DNA of 64,000 bases from Thamnaconus septentrionalis. Lineage: Eukaryota; Chordata; Actinopteri; Tetraodontiformes; Monacanthidae. The stretch covers positions 9,257,129 through 9,321,128 of the forward strand of contig CM020505.1 in NCBI GenBank assembly GCA_009823395.1, written 5' to 3'. Position 1 is the stretch's first letter. The number at the start of each line of letters is the position of its first letter. This document shows, one piece after another, positions 13,001 to 27,031 of this stretch. The notes beneath the pieces were generated by a model. The model saw only the letters and a program-made list of their open reading frames with translations. It searched no databases and was not told the DNA's origin. Position numbers and translations under genes: made by a program.

Positions 13001-16000
13001 CGTTTACATGACCTCCTCAGAAGAAGCGATAAACCCCGGCAGAAGTCTCAGGTCAAGCAGAGATAGCCAGGCTCCAGTGTTGAAGACCATCATTGATCAA
13101 AAACAGACAATTATTGATTATCATCTCTGAGCAGTAGAGGTTATTTATTTATAAATGTAGAGAGCATGAACAGTGATTCATAACCCCTTTGGTCACTGGG
13201 GAAGATGAATGGCAGTCAAGTAAACAACAGGACCACCAACAGTTCCAATTCTGCAAATTTGTCCTTGTTGTGTCCTTTGTGTGAGTTCTGACAACGCCAC
13301 AAAAAAAGTGAATTTATCTTGAGGCCCTGAAATTAGATGTTGGTCGATATTAAATATCTTAATTCTTACAGTTGTTTCAGAGTGCTCAGTGTTCAGTTAA
13401 AAATAAAAAATGTGTGATTTTTCATGATTGCTCATTTGGAGAGTGCGCCTTAATTACAGAAAAATAATTATTTGGAAAAATTGTTTTAGTTTTACATGAA
13501 GGTTTGATATTTTATTTATTTTATTACTCAAATCTCTGATAATTGAATCAGTTTTGGCAGGTGTGTCTTATCTTTGTATGAGTAAACAAAAGTGCAATTA
13601 AAAACAAACAGCAGACACAGAGAAGAAGAACACAGAAGAACAAGAACAGGAGTGATATGACTTGCAAGCATTTTATTATCATACTGTAAACATTGTTTTG
13701 ATAATGAAGCAGCCAAACACATTTAAATGTATTGTTTTAAAAATCATGTTGTCATCATTTAATCAGGACAAAAACATGCACATAAAATTATATTAATCAC
13801 CCAATGCGAAACAGTTATTGAACAAAACAACCTTAAAAGTACATTAAATCTTTTGAACAATCATATATTAATTTACAGTGTGAAAAGTTTTCTACATTTT
13901 GAATTTAACACAAATTGTGAGACACAAGACATTAATTCCCTGAGTAAATTTGCACTCGTATTGTAATGAATGATGGCCAGAGTCACATCATCATAAGTAC
14001 TGATAGGCATGAATCCATGCTACTTCACAATAAGTTGGAATCAGACACTTGTGTTTTCTCTTTTATTCTTAACTTTGACATCAGCCATGTTTACATGAAA
14101 CCGGCTCATTGTGACATGCAATCCATAAAGCTTTAATTCCTTCATTTGGTTAAAAAGAGAGCGAGAGATACAGTCGACTGATCCAACACGAAACATCTGC
14201 CACCTGATTGATTCCTGAACCAAATTGTCCATAACACCGGCGGCTCCAGCTCGGGCCTCTTGCTGAGCCTTTTTCGTCCTAATACATGGCCCATTACGAA
14301 ATGGCCATTCATCACTTTTAACCCCACCTTTCGAGTGAGAGAGCTGCCGGTGTCCCGGTCGGTGCAGCGCCGCAGTGCTCTCTGTCTCCAGTCAGGACAC
14401 ACTCAACAGCGTGTCCACTTTGCCATGACTGTGTTTACCCCAGGAGTACACAAACCTAGCCTGCCGCGGGCGCTATTAACGAAGCAAGAGGAAACTCTTC
14501 GCCAACGCACAATACATGGACTGATTGGCCCTCATGTGTTGTGCACATGAAAACACACACACACAGTATATTCCTCGATCGTGAGCACACAGCAGCAAAA
14601 TCCAATATGAAATCTTTACACTCTCTGCACGCGCTTTGATGCAGCTTTGCTTCTTTTGAGGAGAATGTGATGTCACACAGAGGACAACATTACATTGCAA
14701 TGCCAAACGTTCTCAACAGAACACAGAACACAGCCGTCCTCATGAAAAACACAGACAATTTGAGAAGTTAAACGAAAAAAATCACAAAAATAAAAGCTTT
14801 TTGCCAAAACCTTTAATTTGACTGAAACTGTGAGTCTTAACTGGAATTAAGGAGCTTCAGGCCCAGCTGTGGTGAGCCTGATTACTTAATAATATGGTGA
14901 TAAACACAACTATCAATCAAAGCCCCTGACAGGACTTACAATTCAGGAGAGATCAGCCAAAATAAGAGCCGCCGACTCTCTCATTGTGGCGGCGTGCATG
15001 GGGGCGTGTAACGGGACACTCGCCTCAGGCTAAATGATGCTACTCGCACCAGCGCAGCGGTGGAAAGAAATAAAGTGTCACTTTATTTACAGAGCCCGGT
15101 TGAGGCCAGTTCTTCAAAAACAACAGTTACGCAACCTGAAATCTGCAGTCACACGGTGTGGACAACAACGACGGGCCAGTGTTTGAAACTCTGGCCTCAG
15201 CCACAGTAAACACTCCTCACAGCGCTCAGAACATACAGGCCTCCAGAGCGCAATGCAGGCGTCCAGGGGGGCTCACACGGCATCAACACCGCGAGACCAC
15301 TGAGGAACATGTGTCATGAACACATTGTGTTCACAATTCCCCCGTGAAGGAAGGCAGCAAAATTGTCATTTTAAAACTAGTTATCCGAGGTGGTGTGGGA
15401 CGCATAACTCAATGTATCAGTGATTGTTCATGCAAAGAAATGTAGGTGGAGTAAAGGGTGAGGCTGCTGACAAACATGAGCTGCATCTCTACCTCTGCCT
15501 CAAAATTTGAATATCCGGTTTGGTCCATAACTGCTCAAAATTCTTAATTTTTGGAGCTTTGGTCAAAATAAATCTACCAAGATTGATAGACAGAGACATA
15601 AGATTGAATGATAAACTTCAAAATAAACTACTGAAGATTCAAAAATAAATGTCAAATTATTTTTTGCTTTCTGTGTCTTAAAAAATAATCTGAGAATATT
15701 GATTATGTTTTGTAAATTTTAATAGTTACTTATTTATTCTGTTTATTCTACTTTTGTCAGATCTGATTTGTCAAATTCTGGTTACATCTAAGTTACTGTT
15801 CAATAAATATCAAACTGATTATTTGACACCACAATTGTATCACAATAATAGTGTTTCCCATTTCTTGAGGACGTTATTGAATTAATGACAAATATAAAGG
15901 ATTTATACCAATAACTTACAAGAATATATGGTTCCTGTTGAGTGTCCCGATTATTATTATTTTAGATTTTTTTTAATGAAAATATCAATAATTAAACTGG

Positions 16001-17280
16001 AAAGCAATTGTCTGGAGAAACGTACAGTCATCTAGCTGAAACCACTTTGTCTCTCGGAGACGGAGAAAGGTGCAATCCATGTCGGTTTTCATCGCCGAGC
16101 CGCTCTTGAGGAAATTGTATGCAACAAACTCTCCCGCTAGCATCTCATTTCAACATCTCTGCTGTATGAAACCAGCTGTTTGCTGTGCAGACATTCACGT
16201 CTCGCTATCGCCGAGCTGCCTGCTCCTCGACACCCGCACGTAGTGGCTGTTCCCTGCTGGCCTCCTGTTCTCTGCAGCGGCGGGGATGACGTGAAATAAA
16301 TTCTCCCTCCGAGAGCTAAATCACTGCAGCCCTGGTGGACTGCAGCTATTCTCTCTCACCTCGCCGCTTTTAGCAGACCGTGGCTGATTTCCTTCCTTGC
16401 GTGACTCTGAAGTGTAAACACGCAGCCAGAGTGACTCATCACTATTTCTCACTTTTGCGGCCTGATATAAACACATGAAGGGGTCAGGTGTCATTTTGGG
16501 GTGGCGAGTGGGTGGGATATGGTGAGGAGAGGCTGGGGGGGGAGGGGTGCGGGGAGCAGTTTGTCTCCCCGAGAAGACATCTTTCATTCTGTGAAGAATT
16601 CACAGCTTCCTGTGGCCAAAGCCGCACGTCTGCCCACTCCAGCCTGCAGGAAGGAGAAAGAGAAACACAGTCAGAGGCGGGGAGCGAGGGAAGAGACGGA
16701 CAGACGATTTGGGTGACTGATCGCCTCTTCTGTCTTGGAGCTCCTTAGCCAAATGGAAAGAATGCGTGTTGTGATGAGCCTGTATCTCCTGCTACCACAG
16801 ACGTGACAATTCGCAGATTAATAGTCTCGAAGCCACACGGATGGCATGAAGTTGGGTTCATTCATGTGGCATAAATGAACTCCGGTCTGCCTCTTCTAGT
16901 GGCAATTTGATTTATAAGTCATGAAACCGTGTTTATGTGACACTGCCAAATTGTCTTTTGGGCAGATTGGCAAGCTGTTAACATGGGGCTTCTAAGAAAG
17001 CCCTGATCAGCCTTCTTGATGCTGGGCAGCAGAAGTGGAAGGGAGGGAGGGCCACTTCCTCTCGGGGCCCCCGTCGGAAGAAGGGCCAAATACAGTGCAA
17101 CATCAATCACTTTGCACTCCACAGTTGTCCCAGTACCATTGTTGTGCAGCGGACCAGCGGAAAGAGGCCAGTAGCAGGTGGAAATTAAAAGACCTTTGAC
17201 AGCTATGGCCAACCATTCCTCCCAAGACCGCTGCAACATTAACAGTAGCCTGGAGGGGCTGCCGCCAACTTCATTCAGGA

Positions 17281-17283
17281 CAC

Positions 17284-17314
<31 letters not shown>
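17281..17314. repeat. (CA)n microsatellite
   Basis: About 17 CA units with one CG interruption near the start, seen directly. Confidence 0.93.
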
Positions 17315-19389
17315 GTCTGATGGAGCCATACAGAAATGAAAGGTACTCCCGGTTAAAGAGAGACAAGATGATCCCTCTTGATTTCATGACTACAGACTCA
17401 ATGATATTCCTGACACGTCAAAAGCGGTGGTTTATAGCCATCAACTGAAATCAGCGTCATCAGTCACCTCTGATTTCATCACAGCTGCTGTTTTTATCTG
17501 AACAGAAGATTTCTGCAGAAACACTTTGCAGGGTTTCTGTTTTTTTTTGTTTTTTTTGAATCAGCAGAAATCTTCTCAGACGAATTACAGGATCACCATT
17601 GGTGTAAAACTAAGAGCAGTACTTTTAAAGTAATTTTCAATTGATTTTAATTGAAGCTGGCACAGAATGAATTTGTGGGATTAATAAGAATCAGACTCGA
17701 CCTCAGAGACTTGGGGTTATTTTCATCCCGTAACTCATGATGTGTTGGAAAAAGCTCTTTTTCAAGAGCCCTCAGACCACCGTGGGCTTCTTCCCATGTT
17801 GAATGAAAACATCCTCACAGCAAGTCAATATCTTCTCAGTGGAAGCAGATACAATTCACCTTGGATTTATGTATTTTTTTTCATCTTGCATCACACAAAT
17901 TTGCTCATCATTATTTTTTTAGGCATGTTGGCTGTACACGATTGCCGTTTTGCCTGATTTTCTTGCACAGCGACTGAAAAGCACATGTTCAAAATAAAAA
18001 CAGAAGATTAAACAACAGAAGTTTTTTTTTTTTTTTTGTTCCATCACAGCACAAAAGTTTGTTTCCAAACTTTCATAATAACAGGCAGTCACTTTGTGCT
18101 ACGTTTTCCTCTTCTGCAAAACTTTTGTCTGCCCCTTTTATTACGGGCCGCTTTGTGACGGCAGCATCACTCTTTGTACTTTTCCCCCCTCTTCACTCAA
18201 GCCCCTTTGTGTCCTCTCAGTTCTCTTCCTGGCACTGCCCACAGCTGCGCTCCTCTCTTCACATGGGGATCATAGGCTCAGACCTGGCAGAGCGCTGTCA
18301 CATGATGCCTACATGCGTGTGATGCTTCGCTGGGACCCCCTTGACTCAGGAAATGCTCCCGGCCTTTTTCCCACCCTCGTGCTCCGCTGCAGAGAGCCGG
18401 GCATTACAACTGAATCCAGTTAGCGTCCTCCAGAGCATTCCTCACTGATTCCAACCACTGCCAGGCTATAGGTTACCACAGACAATGAGGTTATGCTATA
18501 ATTTCAGACTGGCTGGAGCGATGGGTATCAAGTTGTGAACTACCAAAAGCTGTTTATGGCAGAACAGAGGAGCTGGAGCTCCACAATAGGCAATTACCAT
18601 GCCCACGCATCCCCCCTCCCCCCCTCCAATTCAATTTGTGGCGAGTCCGTAGGTGGGTTCGGTTGGGCACAGATTAAAAATAGCCAAACCCATTCCAGAC
18701 AAAAACTGCGAAAGAAATGGAACACACATTGCACCAATGATATCTCCCATTGTGGTGGACTGTTTGGGAATTCTTAATTGCTTTTTCCGAAGCAGACTGC
18801 CACAGGAAAATCCCCCTTCAGAGTACAGGAAAAAAAGAGTTGGTGGGCTACGCGTAAACACCATAGATATTATGTAAACGGGCATGTAAACATGTATGTA
18901 AACCCATGTCACCCCATGTGCACCCATCAAACTGCCATCAGGGCAAGAATCAAAGGAGCGAAACCTGCAGCAGAGCCGGCCGGTTGTGGCCTGCGTCAGC
19001 CTGCCCCGTCCTCTCCTTTGTGTTCCCCGCTGTGGTTTCTGCTTCAGCTCTCGTTATTGATGTCTCTGCCTGCATCAGACGGACCATGATGGACCCTGGG
19101 AGGTGTGCAGCCCTGCAGGGTGGGGCACCAAACAGGCTCCCACTCACTGTGTGGGTCTGGCTGTTCCCATGAAGAGCCGCAGAGGAGCAGAGAGGAGACT
19201 TTCAAAGTGCTCGTACCTGTTTTTTTTTTTTTTTTTTTTTGACCACATGAAGCTTAACAGAAACGTGTAAATCTTGATGTATTTTTTTTTTTTTAAATAC
19301 ACTGTACTAAAGCAAAAATCATGCATTAAAATAGTTAAATAACATAGTTTAACATTTCAGTTTAGCATTTAAGGTAGATGTTTTAACAA

Positions 19390-19390
<1 letters not shown>

Positions 19391-19459
<69 letters not shown>
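19391..19459. repeat. (TTA)n microsatellite
   Basis: About 23 perfect TTA trinucleotides, seen directly, in the AT-rich foxf1 upstream flank. Confidence 0.95.
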
Positions 19460-22400
19460 GTAACCTACAAAATGTTTGAAGATGTTTTAGATTTAATAAA
19501 GCATTTTGCTTTGCAATGAGCTAATGTTTTTACTAATTTTTTCAATTGATTTGGGAACCACGCATTAGCATTAGCATATTGTTCGCATTATTAGAACAAT
19601 AGAAATAATTTGGCAAGTGAGCTTAAGTTTAGAATATAATAATGTTACAATTATCATTGCTTGTTTTGGGCTATACATATCATTAGTCGTTTCTTTGGAA
19701 CTTTAATTGTGACTTTAATATTTTTCAGATCTCAATTTTCAGATCTCATCCAACTTGCAAAGTTTTTCATTTGGAGAGTCTTCAAGGAATAAGACAGGAG
19801 CCAACAACTTTTGCATATTGTAATTTAACACTTTGATTGTGTTTTTCTTGTTGCACAAATGCAAGCACCAACTTTCTGTAATCAGTTTTCATTTTATGAT
19901 CAGGTGATCATAGAACATTTGTGCTCGCCGCAATTGGACATTTTGACATTTGTGAAAACCTCCGAGCTGCCAAGTGCTTCCCACCGCTGTCCGTCAAGTC
20001 AAACTGCGGTACATCCTATTATCATAAACGTAAATTTTCTTCTGCCTTTATTCTGATTTCGTTTTCTGGCAGGGCAGTCACTCAGCTGTCAAAGCGGACT
20101 CCTATGAGACAAAAATAAAAAAAACAACTGCGCGACAAATTGTAAAATGTGAGATCAGAAAAATGGCAGTTTGACATCGTGAGTGGGCTGCCTTTAATTT
20201 GACTGTGCAGCAGACCAGGGCCTGTTGCAGGGAGGCGTGAGGAGGCCGAGGAACATGATCAACTGGGTTAGCGAATTATTACAGGTGTGGGTCTGTGCGG
20301 CCCACAATGGACAACAAAAACAAAAACTGGAGCGGAAGATGATGCTGCTTTTCGAATGATGACACGACTGCTGAATAGAGTCCAAAGATGAGTGAAACGC
20401 TTCAACAATGAATGGGAAATGGTCTGCTTGTGGCACACAATATTTTTCAAGTTTCCCCCATTATCATTTGCATTGGCAGGATTATAGGCAGATTAACAGG
20501 TATCAGACAAGGGGCAAATACACGACTCAGGGCCATAATAATGTATACGATTGGAAGTCAAACCGAAAGATCAGCGGCGCCTGCTGCGTCAGTGTTCGGG
20601 TCTTACTGCAGTGTGATGTCTTGTGACACTTCCGCAGGCAGGGGAGAGTGTTTGAAAAGTCACTCTGCGCGCACACAGAGAGAGAGCATGCATTTGTAAT
20701 CTACTCTGCATGGGATGCTGCTGCGCGCCTTCACACATGACAGGGCGCGGAGCGGACTGCTCGCCAAGAAAATTAAAAAGCCATCGTGCGCACTCGTGCT
20801 GCAGCTGATTAGTGGAGAGGGTGGTGCCCATCAAATTCACTTCAAACCCGGCAGCGGAGACGCGGCGCGATGCAATCAGCGGTCTGCTAGCAATCCCGTC
20901 CTTCTTTTTTTCGTTCACATAAACAGCACTTAAAGGAAAATATACACGGCCACCTACAGCGCGAGGAAAGTGATGAGGGGGTGCCCACCTCGACATTGCA
21001 CTGTTTTCAATTCAGCCGACAATGGCGCAGGGTACTCCAGGCGACAATAAAGAGCCAACAAGGATGCAGTTCACTGTCCTTAGTTTGATGAGACACTGGA
21101 AAAATACAAAAATGTACTTATTTATTTTTTCATTCAAGCAACACTAATATATTATTTTGAAGTGAGGGAGGGGGGAATTTAATAGGCTATATGAATATAG
21201 TGTCTGTTTATTTACGTGGAGCTTAAACAGCAGCACATTTTTCTAAAAATGCTCTCTGGTTATCTTCAGGGCCCTCGCTGTTTTTGCATAATTGTCAGAG
21301 TCCCAATTGCACCCATGCGACTTGTTTATGTCATTTGTAACAACATAAAAATGGCTCCAACACATTAAATATATTTCAAAACATATACTTTATCCCTAAT
21401 AAATTATTTTTATCCCACTTAAAACGTTTGAGTCTAAGTGACTGATGTGCAATATGTAAAATACAACGTTTGAATTTTAGTTCATTGGTGTTGAAACTTA
21501 ATTATTTTTCCATGTATCTATATATTTTACACATTTCTAATATTATAATAAAGAACTTTAATTAACTTTAGAACTTTAATATTTTATTTTATTTACTAGC
21601 CACCTGCTCAGACTGTAAAACAACGTATAGGCGGCGATTGGGAAATTTCAATCGCTTGCTGTTAAATAACTGAGTAATTTTTGCACTCCGCCTATATGTA
21701 TTCCAAGTTCAAGGCGGTTGCACCGTGTTGATCGATCACTCTGTCGCACTGTCCTCCAAACACAGTCCCTGTGGCCCCTCGGTGACCCTCTGCGGCCCCC
21801 GTCAGCGCCTCTCGGAGAGACGATGGTTTGTCTCTCACGAGCCCGTTTGAAAAGAAAACATATTGTGTATATGTTTTACACTCACACTTTCTCTGCATGT
21901 CTCGGCTCGGGCTTTATTTGTGACTTTTCTTGCGGAGCGCAACAGCTGTGTACCTGGAATCATCCAGACGGATTTCTTCAAATGGAAACAAAATATTTAG
22001 ATTTTGCAGTTTTCCTCGTAGGCTTAGTTATTAGGGATAACTAGTCTGTAATGAAAATAAATATCAAATGCTTTGTTTAAAAAAAAAATATATATATAGT
22101 TCTGAAAACAGTTTGCTCCGCCAGGATGTGTTAAGAAAAGGCCTGATTGAATACAAAATATATATATCAAACAGCTTTTGTTGTATCACATTGTAGTGCT
22201 GGCTGATAAAAGAATGCATCCAATAGGAATCGAGACAACTTTATAGAGGTCCAAAATTGGTTTGGGCGCACTAAATAACGGTGAGACAGCCCGGAAAGCC
22301 TGTCGGGACTGTACACTCTGCGGTGTACCTCCACCTAAGTGGCCGAGCATTCCTGAGGATGCAGCGCTGTCAAAATATTTCACTGTGGGACGTCATGGAA

Positions 22401-22679
22401 AAGTGCGTGACTTTTGTCTGCGATGGAGAACAGGAGAGCTCTGACCTCGGGACGCAGCCATGGCGAAGAAACTGGAGGCTGCCTGTTAAAGGACACGCTT
22501 CCTCTGTGCAAGGGGAACAATTCCCCGTAGCAAAGCTCGGATTTTTTTTTTTTATTTATTTTTTTACTGCATAATATTGGCATATTTGATGTTAAATGAC
22601 GAAACCCATAACAGCACTGTAGAGATTTTAACCAGTAAATGGCGAATTCGTAGAGGAGTGCTGCACCACTGTCCAAAAA

Positions 22680-25238
22680 CAGATGCGCTGCGTCCACTTT
22701 AAGCTACAGCCCTCTGGATGCATGCAAGTAAATAAAGTATACGTAACACTGCATACTCCAATAGTTAGCAAAGAAAGAATAACACACGACCGGGCCGCAA
22801 TGAGAGCACGAGAAAGGGGGCGCTCTGATGGGATGAAGTCATCAGCGTTAATTAAATGCAGTGGGCAGAAATCGGACGGGAGCGCGCCTGCCCCTGGTGC
22901 GCGCTGGGTGGTCTGCAGCGCTGATAAATGTGTGGCCCCGAGTCGGAGCGAGTGGCCGAGCAGGCACCGGTTAAAACAATACCTACATTCATTTATCCGC
23001 GACTTTAGCTCCCCTTTGCAGGGGCGAAAGACTCACAGTGGCACGCCTGTCCCCTCTGGACACAGTGACAAGCGGCCACTGAACAGCCTCCACCGCATGC
23101 ACCAAACAAACACGCAGCCAGTCTGACACTGGGCAGCTCGGCGATATGGCAATACATATAGTTTGACACGGTCTAGAATCAAATTTCAAGTTCAACCTTT
23201 CTCTAAAGTATCAGCGATAAACACATGAGCTGACACGCAGTGGCATCCGGCCGCTGAACTACTTTACCTGCGTGCACCAAAACAAACATGCAGCAAATTT
23301 GACAGATTTGGTCTAAATTTTAAATAAAAAACGAATTTAAATATTTCTCTGCTGCAATTATTCGGCTTCTAAAAGTGTTGTACCGACTATTAGAAGCTTT
23401 TGCTGCCCAACATACGCACACAAGTAATCATCCCCAGAGCACTGGATGGTTTTACGCGCCGTTAAAGTCGACCTCTGACTATTTTAGCCGATTTTATTTC
23501 CCTCTGTCCTGAGACCAATAGTCGCTCCAAGCCCGTGCAGGAACAGCAACAGAGCCGACAGAGACCAGACACAGCAGCTCCGCTCGCTGAAGCCACGGAG
23601 AGGCAGAGAGCTGCAGGCGGCTGCTATTGAGCTCTCCAGGGAACAATAAGCAACCTACTGTCAACAGTTTTAGGTTATGGACTGATCGTCTTTCAGTAGC
23701 TCTCACTCAGCCCTGCATTGAGGACAGTAAAAGTTTCTGACCGAGTTCCCCGGCTGCGGAAAGATAAACAGAGCACACTGCTGCTCATCCTCCGAGTAAA
23801 TAACAACAAAATCCGAAACATTCTGTTGAACTTGGGACAAAGTTTTACTGCTTTGCTTTTTCTTTCCCTGGCGGTCCCTGTTATATATTCCACCCTTCTT
23901 TAAATGATAAACATCCCAGTGTCGTTCTGTTTGGCGCCAGATTTTGCAAGCCACAGTGCGCATATTCCGAATTTAAAAAGTGAAAAAATATCTTTACCTC
24001 AGCTCCCGGAGCTTTCAGCTTCCACCCTGGCGGCAGGAGTCGATCTCCAGTCCCCTCCGAGTCAATGTGCTCAGTTCGGCTGAGCCTCCACCTCACTCCT
24101 CCTGTGTCCCATGCGTAAATATTATGACTGCATTACACAAACAATATTCGCGTGTTAAAACGTCCCACATCTACACGCGACGAATAGACGGGCATATCGC
24201 CTCAGATTGACTATTAGCTGATCTAAACTGGACTTTGCTTGATTTTTTTTTTATTTAAAGAAGGCAAGTGAAAATGTTTACATCTTGCTGTATAAACATC
24301 CTGCCCATGTTCCTGTCTGTCCCTTACAGAAATCAGGAGGGTGCCTGTGATTGTGAGGAGGATCTTCTCCGCTAGGTGATTTTCATACATCAAATATGTT
24401 GCATAAAATACTAAAAATGTTCAATTCAGGGGCTTGCAGGGTCATTTCATACTCATCAAACTGAGTCCTCCCGAAAAACTCCCAAAAAATCTGCATCATG
24501 AGAATCAGCTCCAAAGTATTCATGTTTGCTTTCAAATGTTTTATTTTAGTAAAATTAGTATTCAGAACAAATAATTTAAAGTTGTTGAGAAATGGAGCTG
24601 TTAAAATGTACACTAGTTTCATATTTATAATGCAACGTGAGCTATAAGTACGGAGTCACGTAGCATTGAAACATTTTTATTTAGTTTTTGTTTTTTTGTT
24701 TTTTTACCGGATATCGCGGACTGTATGGTGCATGCACCACCAATTTCAATGTAAGGAAAGAGGCAAAAACATTTCCCTGAAAAAGTGAAGGCACACGGAC
24801 GCAGCCCACCATTGGAGTAGGAGGGGATCTGGGCGGGACCTAAAGTTAGGGATTGCCAAGACATTCGGCTTCCAGAGCGCTGATGGCAACAGATAAGTAA
24901 AAAGTGAGCTCCTCGGACGCACGACGACACACCAACCAAAGTGGAAAGCGGCTCCTGTTCTGCTCCTCCTCGTCCCACTTCGATCGGTGCTCAGCTTTCC
25001 GCGGCAGCGCCTCTCAAACCAGCGGGGGAACGAAGTCGCAAGTTTTGAGAAGACGGTGCCGCCTCTGCCTCGTGCGTAAACGTCTTTTTTTCCCCTCCTG
25101 CGATTCGCTGATGGTCGTCGCTGTTATTTGTCTTTAGTCTCCAGTTTCGCGTTTACTTGTGGAAATCTTTTTTTATTTTTTTTTTTTTACTTTTATTGTT
25201 ATTATTATTCTTGTCATCTTGAAAGCTGACTTAAAGTA
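22680..25238 (+). promoter_or_regulatory. GC-rich foxf1 proximal upstream region and 5'UTR
   Basis: From about 22.7 kb to the foxf1 ATG the sequence becomes richer in GC and CpG than the AT-rich desert to its left, as expected for a developmental-gene CpG island and promoter. The part from about 24900 to 25238 has no coding features and is probably 5'UTR and core promoter. A TATAAG stands at about 24644, but no transcription start can be fixed from sequence. A perfect Gli consensus sits within the block at 22905-22913. Extent and promoter role are inferred from composition and position. Confidence 0.5.
22905..22913 (-). promoter_or_regulatory. Perfect Gli consensus site
   Basis: TGGGTGGTC is the exact reverse complement of the canonical Gli motif GACCACCCA. 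It lies about 2.3 kb upstream of the foxf1 ATG inside the CpG-rich block. Foxf1 is an established Hedgehog/Gli-responsive gene in visceral mesoderm. A chance 9-mer match in any 5 kb is expected only a few times per hundred windows. Function is inferred. Confidence 0.45.
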
Positions 25239-26977
25239 ATGACTGCAGAGGTACAGCAGCCCCCGGCGCAGACTCCTGCTCAGAGCAGCCCCATGTCTGG
25301 TCCGGAGAAGCCGCACGGACAGACGGCGGTGATGGAAACCGCCTCCTCCACCACCAAAGCCAAAAAGACAAACGCGGGGATCCGCAGACCAGAGAAACCC
25401 CCGTACTCGTACATCGCTCTCATCGTCATGGCCATCCAGAGCTCTCCGACCAAGCGCCTGACGCTAAGTGAAATCTACCAGTTCCTACAGAGCCGCTTCC
25501 CGTTTTTCCGAGGCTCGTACCAAGGATGGAAGAACTCGGTCCGTCACAACTTGTCCCTGAACGAGTGCTTCATCAAGCTGCCGAAGGGCCTCGGCAGACC
25601 GGGGAAGGGACACTACTGGACTATCGACCCAGCCAGTGAGTTTATGTTCGAAGAGGGCTCCTTCCGGAGGAGACCGAGGGGTTTTAGGCGCAAGTGCCAG
25701 GCGCTGAAGCCCATGTACAGCATGATGAACGGCCTGGGATTCAACCACATCCCCGACTCCTACAACTTCCAGGGCAGCGGCGGGGGCCTGTCCTGTCCGC
25801 CCAACAGCCTGAGTCTGGACAGCGGGATTGGGATGATGAATGGACACTTGGCAGGCAACATGGAGGGTATGGGTCTGTCCGGGCACACCATGTCACACTT
25901 GTCGACCAACAGTGGACATTCCTACATGGGGAATTGTACGGGATCCACCGGGAGCGAGTATCCCCACCACGACAACTCCGCCTCGCCTCTGCTGACCAGC
26001 GGGGGAGTCATGGAGCCTCACCCAGTCTACTCGAGCCAGGCACCGGCGTGGGCCTCTGCGCCCCCGGCCTCGCTCAATAACGGGGCTTCCTACATCAAGC
26101 AGCAGCCGCTGTCTCCTTGTAATCCAGGAGCAAACCCGCTGCAGCCCAGCTTGCCCACACATTCACTGGACCAGTCGTATCTGCACCAGAACGGCCACAA
26201 CACCACGGATCTACAAGGTAAGAGGGACATTTGACTCTCCTTGTTAAATAAATATATATGACTTGTAAAGAGGAAAATGCGCGACAAGTAGTTGGAAACT
26301 AAACCAACAAAGGATTAGTGTGGTATTTTCAGATTTGGTCAGACCCAGTAGTTTTGGGGTTATGGTGGCTGGCTAAACGTGGGCATGATGGAAATTTTGA
26401 GCAAACTATAGTGACTAAAACATCCCCGCTTTTTTATTTTAAACATGGACTTTTATGATGTAAAACAGATTTTTATTGACTTCTATGTATTTATTCTCCA
26501 CATTTCCCTTCACCCAAACAATAAGAAGTAAAATAAATCGTAGGGATCAGTTTCTTTCTTTTTGTTTTTTTGCAAAACGGCAGTGGAGGGAAAGAAGAGT
26601 CTGCCGGGACTGTTGTGAGTTGAACCAATCAGGGGAAAACAAGCGTGGTTAAAATCAGCCTGCCTTGCCCCGAGGCCCCAGGTCCTCGGGGACTGGCGTG
26701 CAAGAGGGCCACTGTCAATTAGCCCTGCAAGCCCGCCCTCCCAGTTTGATAAACTTAATAGTGCTCGCCAAACAGACTGAGGGTCTGTGAGGACAATGCA
26801 CATTTGGCACTGCAGGAGAAATGGAGTTCCTTTCCATTTCCTGTCTCCAAAATGAAACTGGGCAACAGGAATAATTGTAAAAATTATTATTTGAATCACA
26901 AAATTCAGCTTTGGTGTATAAAAAAACCCCACAAAAACATTAACAGTGTTTAGAAAATATTACAGCGCAACCAACTA

Positions 26978-27031
<54 letters not shown>

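Larger units (their letters stand above)
5305..22680. other. Gene-poor region upstream of foxf1
   Basis: About 17 kb without a supported coding exon. Short open frames are scattered, lack recognisable domains and are interrupted in all frames. Gene deserts beside FOXF1 carry long-range enhancers in mammals, so regulatory content is plausible. Stretches at about 14150-14560 and 20160-20560 are repeat-free and of balanced composition, and are my best guesses for conserved elements. Other content is AT-rich with CA, ATT and homopolymer runs. Confidence 0.5.

Noticed and set aside
16919..17329. Minus-strand open frame of 136 codons
   Set aside because: Runs into the CA repeat (Cys-Val run) and has no recognisable domain.
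25076..25156. Two GTAAAC forkhead-like cores in the foxf1 5'UTR, inverted and 70 bp apart
   Set aside because: Both are followed by G rather than the preferred A, and six-base cores are common; too weak to claim autoregulation.
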